This document shows positions 8,801 through 16,433 of a DNA stretch of 64,000 bases, piece after piece. The translations under genes were made by a program, and so were the position numbers. The notes under the pieces were generated by a model. It made no database searches. It saw nothing but the letters and a program-made list of their open reading frames with translations, and was not told where the DNA came from. The DNA is from Lentilactobacillus raoultii. Lineage in GTDB: Bacteria; Bacillota; Bacilli; Lactobacillales; Lactobacillaceae. Positions within the stretch are counted from its first letter, which is position 1. Each line of letters starts with the position of its first letter. The stretch covers positions 529,350-593,349 of the forward strand of contig NZ_LS422984.1 in the NCBI RefSeq assembly GCF_900411375.1, written 5' to 3'.

Positions 8801-9187
8801 TTAGCATGTTAAAACTAGGACTTGTCCGGAGACAAGAAAATCGTGTATAATTTTGATAAAAAATGAACAAAAGTTTTTGGTAATATAATTATACGATCAG
8901 TCCTTTAGAATGATAAATATATGTTCATTACAGGTAGCTAATTATTGAATGACTGGAATTCGAGAAAATAAAAATCCAAAAATGGTATAGTTGACTTTCT
9001 TACGTTGATAATGTAGTTTTATTACAGAACACTTATTGTGGTGGGGAACTTTAGGCCCCCTATAATTTTGTTAAAAGTTAGGGAATGGTAAGCCAAGCGA
9101 CTAATTATTATTAAAATAAGCTTATCAATATCGCTACTCGAATCTTTCAAGTGGGTTCTACTTCTATTATTTATTTAAGGAGATGAT
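8801..9187. other. AT-rich intergenic region upstream of the Abi gene
   Basis: No gene is seen. TATAATTTTG at about 9061 and several TATAAT-like boxes could serve as the promoter for the Abi gene. A small GGGG/CCCC hairpin lies near 9042-9060. Nothing else is supportable. Confidence 0.35.
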
Positions 9188-9190
9188 GTG

Positions 9191-10096
9191 ATGATTAAAG
9201 AAGAAAAGCCTATGCTACCAACAAAAGAATTAATTTCCCATATGAAAGAAAAGGGAATTACATTTAAAGTTGCTAATGAACAGCAAGCTAGAACGACACT
9301 TGAACAGAAGAATTATTATTTCAAGTTAACTTCTTATCGAAAAAATTTTTCTAAAGTAAATGGGAAATATCAGAATTTGGACTTTGCGTATTTAATTGAT
9401 CTTGCCTCAATTGATATGCATTTGCGTGAATTTTTATTAGATCTTTCACTTGATATTGAGCATGGAATTAAGGTAAAAATGATGTCTCTTATTTCGAATG
9501 ATCAAAGTGAAGATGGATACTCCATTGTTACAGACTTCAGAAATATGTATAAGAAGTCTTATGACCAAACTATAAATTGTTTAAAAAAGAATAAGTATAT
9601 GCATGATTTGTACAAGAAGCATGGTCAAGAACCATCTATTTGGGTGTTCTTTGAAGTTATGACATTTGGAACCTTGTCTTTATTTGTGGATTTTTATCTA
9701 AGAAGAACACCATCTAAAGCAGTTCGCAAGTTTCATTATTATTTAAAGTATGCAAAAAATATTCGAAATGCTTGTGCTCATAATAACCCATTATTAGTTA
9801 ATTTATTTTCTGATAAAGAATTTTTGCTTAGGCCATCTGCTCCTGTTAGAACTGCAGCTAGTGAAATCGGCATCTCATCTTCATATTTGCACGATTTAAA
9901 AGTTAACGATCTTGTTTCGCTATTTTATCTACATAAGCTTATTCAAAGTAATGCTTTGGGGGCAAATAGATATAAGCAAGGTAAACGCTTAATAACTAGA
10001 TTTAATCGCAATCAAGCTTGGTATGCTGACAACATTAATATCAGAACGTTTATCAAAATTTTAGATGTACTGGTTGACTATATGAAACGCAAATAG
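9191..10096 (+). CDS. Abi_2 family (AbiD/AbiF-like) abortive infection protein, HEPN type
   Basis: This 301-residue cytoplasmic protein has the Abi_2 (PF07751) pattern. It starts with LISHMKEKGITF and LEQKNYYFKLTSYRKNF, has the central DLASIDMHLREFLLDLSLDIEHGIKVKM, and then PSIWVFFEVMTFGTLSLF. Arg192-Asn-Ala-Cys-Ala-His197 fits the Rx4H RNase motif of HEPN domains. Relatives stop phage by killing or stalling the infected cell, probably by RNA cleavage. AAGGAG lies 7-10 bases ahead of GTG 9188 and ATG 9191; I prefer the ATG. No antitoxin gene is next to it, as usual for this family. It ends just before the first copy of the repeated intergenic element. Confidence 0.85.
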   Translation: MIKEEKPMLPTKELISHMKEKGITFKVANEQQARTTLEQKNYYFKLTSYRKNFSKVNGKYQNLDFAYLIDLASIDMHLREFLLDLSLDIEHGIKVKMMSLISNDQSEDGYSIVTDFRNMYKKSYDQTINCLKKNKYMHDLYKKHGQEPSIWVFFEVMTFGTLSLFVDFYLRRTPSKAVRKFHYYLKYAKNIRNACAHNNPLLVNLFSDKEFLLRPSAPVRTAASEIGISSSYLHDLKVNDLVSLFYLHKLIQSNALGANRYKQGKRLITRFNRNQAWYADNINIRTFIKILDVLVDYMKRK

Positions 10097-10109
10097 TAAC
10101 ATACTGAGT

Positions 10110-10206
10110 AAGGAAAGGACGATTCGATCGTTCGCTGACCAAGGTACAGCCAAACGTCAGTTATTAAAAAGTCGGTTGGTACGCGAAGTACTGGCTGGCT
10201 TTTTTC
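10110..10206 (+). repeat. ~97 bp intergenic element, copy 1 (terminator-ended)
   Basis: It starts AAGGAAAGGACGATTCGATC and continues with CGCTG-CC-A, CAGCC, GTCAGTTA and TTAAAAAGTC. It ends in a hairpin with GTAC arms and CTGGCTTTTTT. Two more copies at 10803 and 12882 share this whole order. This copy follows the Abi gene, not an LRR gene, so it was not simply carried by the LRR gene duplication. Confidence 0.75.
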
Positions 10207-10294
10207 AGTGTATCTAATTCAGTTTGAACAGGTTTTCCAGTTTTAGTAACCCTTAATAGTTATGTCTCGTTTTATAGAAAAAACTAACTTAAAA

Positions 10295-10304
10295 TTGGTA
10301 TAAT
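10295..10304 (+). promoter_or_regulatory. Probable extended -10 promoter for the two small genes
   Basis: TTGGTATAAT has the TGnTATAAT extended -10 form and lies about 45 bases before the first small open frame. No clear -35 box is seen. Confidence 0.45.
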
Positions 10305-10348
10305 ATGGCATCTCAAAAATAGAGAAACATTTTCATTACAAAGTGTTT

Positions 10349-10480
10349 ATGATTTCTCTGAAGAAGACTCGATTAAATCAATTTTTTCACACAATTCCAG
10401 CCATCAAAAAGATTGAGGCTAGTGATAATGGTAATTTAATTGATCGGTATCTCAGCAGCCTCATTAAGGAGGAAAATTAA
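10349..10480 (+). CDS. Small basic hypothetical protein (43 aa)
   Basis: ATG at 10349 opens a 43-residue frame starting MISLKKTRLNQFFHTIPAIK and ending LIKEEN. Its stop (TAA, 10478-10480) lies one base before the ATG of the 83-residue gene, and the ribosome binding site of that gene (AAGGAGG) is inside it. This is typical of translational coupling. Its own ribosome binding site is weak; GTG 10343 is an in-frame alternative. An extended -10 promoter lies just upstream. No function is known. Confidence 0.4.
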   Translation: MISLKKTRLNQFFHTIPAIKKIEASDNGNLIDRYLSSLIKEEN

Positions 10481-10481
10481 T

Positions 10482-10733
10482 ATGGCCAAATATTTAAAAC
10501 CGCAAGCTGAAATTGTAAAAAGTATTAGCGAGATTGCGGCACAATCAACTATTTTTGATCTGATATCGTATATGGGGTTACCCATCATTGTGGAAAGTGA
10601 ATGTGAAGAAATTATAAGTTTTGAAATCAAAAGTGACTTTCTAAACAATAGCTTTGAGGAATCGATTATCGAGATGAGTGAAATCAATAGTGCCTTATTT
10701 GAAAGTATCGACACAATTGCGGAAGCAGCGTAA
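10482..10733 (+). CDS. Small acidic hypothetical protein (83 aa)
   Basis: ATG 10482 follows AAGGAGGAAAATTAAT. The frame is open upstream to 10440, but this ribosome site fixes the start. The product starts MAKYLKPQAEIVKSISEIAAQ, then becomes strongly acidic (ESECEEIISFEIKSDF, EESIIEMSEI). It has no signal peptide or membrane span. With the basic 43-residue protein upstream it forms a compact basic/acidic pair. This is reminiscent of two-component small systems (toxin-antitoxin, bacteriocin immunity), but no family match is recognised, so this stays a suggestion. Confidence 0.6.
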   Translation: MAKYLKPQAEIVKSISEIAAQSTIFDLISYMGLPIIVESECEEIISFEIKSDFLNNSFEESIIEMSEINSALFESIDTIAEAA

Positions 10734-10802
10734 GGGGTAAGTTGTTCTCAAGTTAATTTTGTTGAACAATTCAACCAGAATGCCAATTAAAACAGTCATA
10801 TC

Positions 10803-10900
10803 AAGGAAAGGACGATTCGATCGCTCGCTGGCCAAAGCACAGCCGAAAGTCAGTTAATTAAAAAGTCAGCCAGTACATGATGTACCAGCTGGCTTTTTTG
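10803..10900 (+). repeat. ~97 bp intergenic element, copy 2
   Basis: Same order as copy 1: the GGACGATTCGATCG core, CGCTGGCCAAAG, CACAGCC, GTCAGTTAATTAAAAAGTC, then a hairpin with GTACAT/ATGTAC arms and CTGGCTTTTTTG. The hairpin has A and T runs on both sides, so it can also end the minus-strand LRR gene that stops at 10968. Confidence 0.8.
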
Positions 10901-10967
10901 ACATACATATAAGATTTTAGAGCATGATAAACATTGAATAATAAATACTTACCATAGCTTTTATCGC

Positions 10968-12683
10968 TTAATGCTTCCCTTGAATCACCAATTTCTTATT
11001 ACCGCTCACGTAGTACCCGTTATTTAATTGATAACGAGTGGTGAGATTGTGCTTCACTAGCTTCTTAACCGTTAACCGAGTGCCCTTTCGGTAAGATCTC
11101 TGCCGTCCAGTTAAGGTTTCATTCTTGTAGGCATGGATGCCCTTTTTCGAAATAACGGTAATCTTTTTACCTTTCGGGACCGATTGATAGTAGGCTGGCA
11201 CCACATATCGCTGGTTGGCGGTAATATAGCCAACTTTTCCTGCCGATTTGCGTGTGTGGCTGACATCCCTTACTTTAAAGCGAAGTGCACCGCCACGTGA
11301 ACGAGCGTAGTCAGTGATCACAAACATTGGCCGATTAATTCGCTTCTGTTTAGGGTATTTAGCAATTCGTTGGGATTTGGTGAAATTAGGGCTCTTGTAC
11401 AGGTAAATTCCTCGAATGGCGTAAACGGCGGCTCCTTTCTTTTCAGCGTAATTTGGTACTTCTGGGGTTGGCTTTTCTGGAGTAATTGGTTCAGTTGGCT
11501 TTGGAGCAGTAGTTGGTGGTGTCGTATTATTTTGATTGGAATTACCACTTGGGTTTGTAGTTGATGGGGTAACTGGAGGCGTTACTGTCGGTTTCGGAAT
11601 GAGGTTTAGTTGAGAAAAGATGCTATAGCCCACATCTGAGGCTTTAATTTCTAATTTGATTGGATTTTTTTGCTTTGGATTAGCAACCGTTTTCTGATTA
11701 TTATCAACCGTAATGTCAGTTCCTTCAATTGAAATTTTGTTTGGAATCAATTGTTCGACTCCGCCAATCATAAAAGATAGTTTTTGAGAATCTAGTATTT
11801 CTTGGAACTTAAGAGGGTTTGAATTGATAGCTTCAGAAACATGTGGTGAGTCGGGAAATTGCTTTGAGAATGCAGCTTCTTCAATCTTTACTTCAGGTGG
11901 GAGACTGACAGAAGTGAGCTTGTTACCATAAAATGCTTGATAGTCAATAGTTTTGATTGTTGGTAATTCTAGATGTGCAATTTGATTTTGTCCAAACGTA
12001 AAATACCCAATAGATTCAACTTTTGGCAAATTTAGGGTTTCAATTTGATTATCTCTAAATGCACCTTCTCCGATTTTTTGGACGTTGGGTAAAGATACGT
12101 CAACCAAGCGATTAGTTGCAAAAGCCCAAGATCCGATGCTGACGACCTTCGGTAAGTTTAGCTTTTGAATATTATTAAAATTGAATGCCTCTCCAATAAT
12201 TTCGGTAACTTCTGGGAGTGTTAGTTCAGTTAGTTTATTGTTTCTAAATGCATGTGTTTTCAGCCTTTCGACTCGGGGGAGGTTAACTGAAGAAATTTGA
12301 TTGTCTTCAAAGGCTTGTTCCCCTATCTCTTTAATGCTTGGTGCATCTAGCGAAGAGATCCCCGGTCCTTTTTTCTCCGATAAATCCTCTATTGTATAAA
12401 TACGGAATACCTTGTCGTCAATTTGTGTTGCTAGTCCATCTGGAATAATAAGTGCAGCTCCATCAATAAGTTTTTCAGCAACCGCTTTGCTGGTTAATTT
12501 ACGAATTACTCCGTCCGAAATTTCAACGTCATTTTTGGTTAACGTTACTTGTTCAGTCGAATCTCGTTGTTTGACTGTGTTGATGGGTGCGTCTACATTT
12601 GCTTTTACATTCGATGACCATACTCCGGTTCCCAAAAGAGCACCGGCACACAATAGTCCTAATAATAATCGGTTTGGCTTCAT
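10968..12683 (-). CDS. Secreted leucine-rich-repeat (LRR_5) surface protein with DUF5776 tail
   Basis: The start is ATG 12683, where MKPNRLLLGLLCAG begins a signal peptide and TAGAGGAGGATAATTTC gives the ribosome site; the frame is open further upstream but that part has no such site. Residues ~100-290 carry BspA-type LRR_5 repeats (pattern IxEIGExAFxxNxIxxVxLP). A Pro/Thr-rich linker lies at ~375-425. The C-terminal ~145 residues are the basic DUF5776 module (YAIRGIYLYKSPNF, NRPMFVITDYARS, VGYITANQRYVVP). It is probably a wall-bound adhesin. It is a close paralogue of the gene at 13041, nearly identical in the tail and diverged in the LRR part. Confidence 0.9.
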   Translation of the reverse strand: MKPNRLLLGLLCAGALLGTGVWSSNVKANVDAPINTVKQRDSTEQVTLTKNDVEISDGVIRKLTSKAVAEKLIDGAALIIPDGLATQIDDKVFRIYTIEDLSEKKGPGISSLDAPSIKEIGEQAFEDNQISSVNLPRVERLKTHAFRNNKLTELTLPEVTEIIGEAFNFNNIQKLNLPKVVSIGSWAFATNRLVDVSLPNVQKIGEGAFRDNQIETLNLPKVESIGYFTFGQNQIAHLELPTIKTIDYQAFYGNKLTSVSLPPEVKIEEAAFSKQFPDSPHVSEAINSNPLKFQEILDSQKLSFMIGGVEQLIPNKISIEGTDITVDNNQKTVANPKQKNPIKLEIKASDVGYSIFSQLNLIPKPTVTPPVTPSTTNPSGNSNQNNTTPPTTAPKPTEPITPEKPTPEVPNYAEKKGAAVYAIRGIYLYKSPNFTKSQRIAKYPKQKRINRPMFVITDYARSRGGALRFKVRDVSHTRKSAGKVGYITANQRYVVPAYYQSVPKGKKITVISKKGIHAYKNETLTGRQRSYRKGTRLTVKKLVKHNLTTRYQLNNGYYVSGNKKLVIQGKH

Positions 12684-12881
12684 GAAATTATCCTCCTCTA
12701 AATTTCGTGAGTCGTTTACCTTTTCTACGGTTTTAGAATAACATGAATTGGAGAATAAATGTTGCAACGGCGCGTTTTTTCACACTTTTTTCGGTTTTTG
12801 TTCATAAATCAAATCTTTTGATATAGATATGATCAACGTTATGATATAGACAAATAAATATAAGATATAGCATCTAAGATT

Positions 12882-12976
12882 AAAGGACGATTCGATCGTT
12901 CGCTGGCCAAAGTACAGCCGACAGTCAGTTAATTAAAAAGTCAGCCGGTACATCACGTACTAGCTGGCTTTTTTGG
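12882..12976 (+). repeat. ~97 bp intergenic element, copy 3
   Basis: GGACGATTCGATCGTTCGCTGG core, then AGTACAGCC, GTCAGTTAATTAAAAAGTCAGCC, and a terminator hairpin ending CTGGCTTTTTTGG. It lies 65 bp behind the stop of the 13041 gene, the same place copy 2 has behind its paralogue, so copies 2 and 3 belong to the duplicated unit. Confidence 0.8.
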
Positions 12977-13040
12977 CATACATATAAGATTTTTTAGCAT
13001 GATAAGCATTGAACAATCAATAATCATGGTTTTTCATTGC

Positions 13041-14723
13041 TTAATACTTTCCTTGAATCACCAATTTTTTATTACCGCTCACGTAGTACCCGTTGCTTAA
13101 TTGATAACGAGTGGTGAGGTTATGCTTCACTAGCTTCTTAACCGTTAACCGAGTGCCCTTTCGGTAGGACTTCTGTCGGCCGGTTAGGGTTTCGTTCTTG
13201 TAGGCATGAATGCCCTTTTTCGAAATAACGGTAATCTTCTTACCTTTCGGGACCGATTGATAATAGGCTGGGACCACATATCGCTGGTTGGCAGTAATGT
13301 AGCCAACTTTACCTGCTGATTTGCGTGTATGGTTGACATCTTTTACCTTAAAGCGAAGTGCACCGCCGCGTGAACGAGCGTAATCAGTGATCACAAACAT
13401 TGGGCGATTAATCCGCTTTTGCTTAGGATATTTAGCAATCCGTTGAGATTTGGTGAAATTAGGGCTCTTGTACAAGTAAATCCCTCGAATGGCGTAAACG
13501 GCGGCCCCTTTCTTTTCAGCGTCGTTCGGTGCTTCCGGGGTTGGCTTTTCTGGAGTGATTGGTTCAGTTGGACTTGGCGTCGTTTCAGGTGGCGTTGGAG
13601 TATTTTGATTGGTATTATTGGAGTTACCGGAGCTACCAATAGAACCGTTACTGCCAGAGCCACCTGGATTTGTGCTTGGTGGTGTAACTGGTGGCTTTTT
13701 AGTGAGGGTTATTCGAGCTAGAATGCCGTAGCCCACATCCGAAGCTCTAATGTCTAAATCGATTGGATTTTCGTGGTTGGGATTAGTAATCGTTTTCTGT
13801 TCATTATCAATTGCAACCCTAGTTCCCTCAATTGTAACGTTACGTGGGACCAATTGTTCAACCCCGCCAACTTTAAACGAGAGTTTTTGAGAGTCCAATA
13901 TTTCTTGGAAGGTAAGGGGATCTGAATTAACGACTTCAGAAGCATGTGGGTCTGTACCCTCAAACTGATTTAAAAGTGCATCATGACTTGTTACACCATC
14001 CGGAAGACTCACAGAAGTAAGCAGATTATGATAAAATGACATTTTTGCAAGCGTCTTTGCTTTTGGCAATTTTAAGCTTGTAAGTTGATTTTGGGCAAAT
14101 GCAAACTCTCCCACAGTTTCAACTTCTGGTAAATCGACGCTTTTAAGTTGATTGCCATAAAATGCATTATCCTTTATTTCCTTGGTTTTGGGTAACGATA
14201 TGTCAACTAGGAGACTACTTTGAAAAGCCGACTTCCCAATACTGACAGCCTCTGGTAACACTAGATTTTGAAGCTTACTATACAGGAATGCGTTTGCGTC
14301 AATTTTTTCGACAAGTGGCAGGTTAACTGAAAAAATTTTATTGCTTGCAAAAGCGTTTTTTCCGATCTCTTTAATGCCCGGTGCATCTAATGAAGAGATG
14401 CCTGGGCCCTTTTTTTCTGCCAAGTTTTCAAGCCGGGATTTCTCGAATGCAATGTCATCTATGCGGGATGCCAGTCCACTCGGAATAATCAGCGCTGCGC
14501 CGTCAACAAGTTTTTGGGCAACTGCTTCACTAGCCAAACCACTAATGGCGCCTTTCCAGAACGTCACATCACTTTTGGTTAACGTTACTGGCTCAGCCGA
14601 ATCTCGTTGTTTAGCTGTGCTAACGGATGCGGCTGCATTAGCGTTGATAGTTGATGATGTCATGCCGCTTCCTAACAGCGCACTGGCAAACAATAATCCT
14701 AATAATAATCGGTTTGGTTTCAT
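13041..14723 (-). CDS. Secreted leucine-rich-repeat (LRR_5) surface protein with DUF5776 tail, paralogue
   Basis: The 560-residue protein starts at ATG 14723 with MKPNRLLLGLLFASALLGSG, a signal peptide preceded by AGGGGAGGTAATCTC. LRR_5 repeats occupy ~100-270 (IKEIGKNAFASNKI, VGEFAFAQNQL). They are followed by a conserved 'LTFQEILDSQKLSFKVGGVEQLVP' type region, a Gly/Ser/Asn/Pro/Thr linker (~350-400) and DUF5776 at the end. Compared with the 10968 gene, the tail and signal peptide are nearly the same while the repeats and linker differ. That pattern fits duplication followed by diversification of the ligand-facing part. The intergenic terminators downstream are duplicated too. Confidence 0.9.
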   Translation of the reverse strand: MKPNRLLLGLLFASALLGSGMTSSTINANAAASVSTAKQRDSAEPVTLTKSDVTFWKGAISGLASEAVAQKLVDGAALIIPSGLASRIDDIAFEKSRLENLAEKKGPGISSLDAPGIKEIGKNAFASNKIFSVNLPLVEKIDANAFLYSKLQNLVLPEAVSIGKSAFQSSLLVDISLPKTKEIKDNAFYGNQLKSVDLPEVETVGEFAFAQNQLTSLKLPKAKTLAKMSFYHNLLTSVSLPDGVTSHDALLNQFEGTDPHASEVVNSDPLTFQEILDSQKLSFKVGGVEQLVPRNVTIEGTRVAIDNEQKTITNPNHENPIDLDIRASDVGYGILARITLTKKPPVTPPSTNPGGSGSNGSIGSSGNSNNTNQNTPTPPETTPSPTEPITPEKPTPEAPNDAEKKGAAVYAIRGIYLYKSPNFTKSQRIAKYPKQKRINRPMFVITDYARSRGGALRFKVKDVNHTRKSAGKVGYITANQRYVVPAYYQSVPKGKKITVISKKGIHAYKNETLTGRQKSYRKGTRLTVKKLVKHNLTTRYQLSNGYYVSGNKKLVIQGKY

Positions 14724-14859
14724 GAGATTACCTCCCCTCTAAACTTACGGGTCACTTCCCTCTTATGGGATTATAGAATACCACGAATTTGAGAAGAAGT
14801 GTTGTAATGACACGCCTTTTCACGCTTTTTTTGATAAATAAATGAACGGCTTATTTCGG

Positions 14860-15627
14860 TTAATCCAAGTCAAATTCCTTGTCTTTTTTCAGCAATGATT
14901 GATAGCCCAATCCTGGTTTGTAGTAAAATCCGAGTTCTTTTTTACAGTTTTCGATGATCATATCCTCCGTGATCGGCATGCCACATTCTGTCATAATCTT
15001 TTTCTGACGGGTGACGGAGACAAAGGTTTTGAAAGCCTTTTTAATTTCTCTGCAGAGATCGGTATAGCCGTTTTGGAGAACATCAATTAAGTGATTAATA
15101 TTTTTAAGGGTTTTAATCCGTTGATCTAAAAAGTATTTGGTGATGGGCAATTTAATCGGCGACTCAATGTCTTTGAAGAAGACGTAGGTCGCTTTGCCGT
15201 TTTCAATGGGCTGAATCGTTTCAATTTGATCAGCTGCCAGCCAAGTGACCTGGTTAGACTTCTGGGGATTCTTTAAAGGGATGAACCCTAACTCACCGTA
15301 TGGGAAGGGGATATATTCAAAAACGTTTAAGAAATGAGCCAAATCTTCTCTGGAATAGTCGTAATCGGTTGAGTAGTCGGCAACTAATTTTTTGATAAGC
15401 GTGGGGATAGTGACCGCGCAGCCGGTAATTTTTTCAGTCTTAAAGAAAATTGCAGTTTTGTATTTTGAAGTGGCACTCCGAAGCCACGTGACTAAGTAAA
15501 CATCGTTCCAATCCATCGATATTTTGGTTCGGTGACAATCCAGATGACTGGTTTTTAAATTTTCAATGTCTAAGGCATCTCGATGAGCACATTTTCCGGC
15601 AGCTGATAATTAACTAATAAAATCCAT
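14860..15627 (-). pseudogene. ComK-like regulator gene with a nonsense codon at codon 6
   Basis: The open part (ATG 15516 to 14860, 218 aa) resembles ComK competence factors, chiefly in the order FIPLKNPQ, TWLAADQI, YVFFKD, SPIKLPITKYFLDQRI. The same frame extends upstream without a stop to TAA at 15610-15612. Five codons before that is ATG 15627 behind an excellent GGAGGATCAAA site. So the original gene probably read MDFIS-stop-LSAAGKCAHRDALD. The internal ATG 15516 has no ribosome site. Either the gene is inactivated by one base change (for example CAA to TAA) or a shorter product is made. The ComK assignment rests on pattern memory and is moderate. Confidence 0.55.
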
Positions 15628-16433
15628 TTTGATCCTCCATATATCATTTGACGTTAATTTTCTTCTTATTATTACAATAGGCAAGAATATATCAAACTTT
15701 TCGACGAATGTAAACAAATATGGTGTATATTTTTTTGAGTAATATTGCTGCATCACATTTTGTGATACAAAACGTATACAAGACTATAGATTTTTATGAT
15801 TTCAATTATTTTAAAAATGCTTAATTCTTAGCAATAAATAATTAACTGCTGATACATTCGACTGATTAATTGCACTAAAAATCACATGTGGTGTAATTAA
15901 TTTTTAACTTTATTTTTTAACATTGCTTCTGAGTCAATTCAAAGGGATTAAATCAACAATTAAGCCATAACGTTTAGTGTATATTCTTTGTAAAACACAT
16001 GAATGGTCATTGTTTAAAAATTAATGCTGTGTTATTATGAATTCGTTATTTGATTAAGCACATAAATATTTACTAAAGGCTTACTTTATGATAATAGCGT
16101 TAGCATAAAGTTCTGAGGGACGAAAACAAATGTGGCACTTTTGACTGATAGATGGGGTTATTTGGAGGCTGAATTAAGCCTAATAATGAATCTGCCCGAT
16201 TAATCAAAAGCACTTTTATTCGTTTGCCTTTGTTGGCTTAACAACCATGCGGAAGGCTTTTTCTTTTACTTTGGTCGTTCAGAGCAGTCCATTAATAACG
16301 GATTGTTCTGAGAAAAGTTGGAATCATACCTTGAAAAATGGTAATGAGTTAATGTCTGGGGGACAGGCCATTAACTTAAAGATTAGATTAGACAACAAAG
16401 TATATCCCATTACGATAATATACTAAAATTGGA
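15628..16433. other. Long AT-rich intergenic region before secA2
   Basis: No gene is seen in 806 bp. The first half is very AT-rich. GCCTTTGTTGGC and GGAAGGCTTTTTC near 16226-16266 form a possible terminator-like or leader hairpin. GATAATATACT at about 16415 could be the -10 for the accessory Sec operon. Nothing matches a riboswitch or T-box that I know. Confidence 0.35.
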
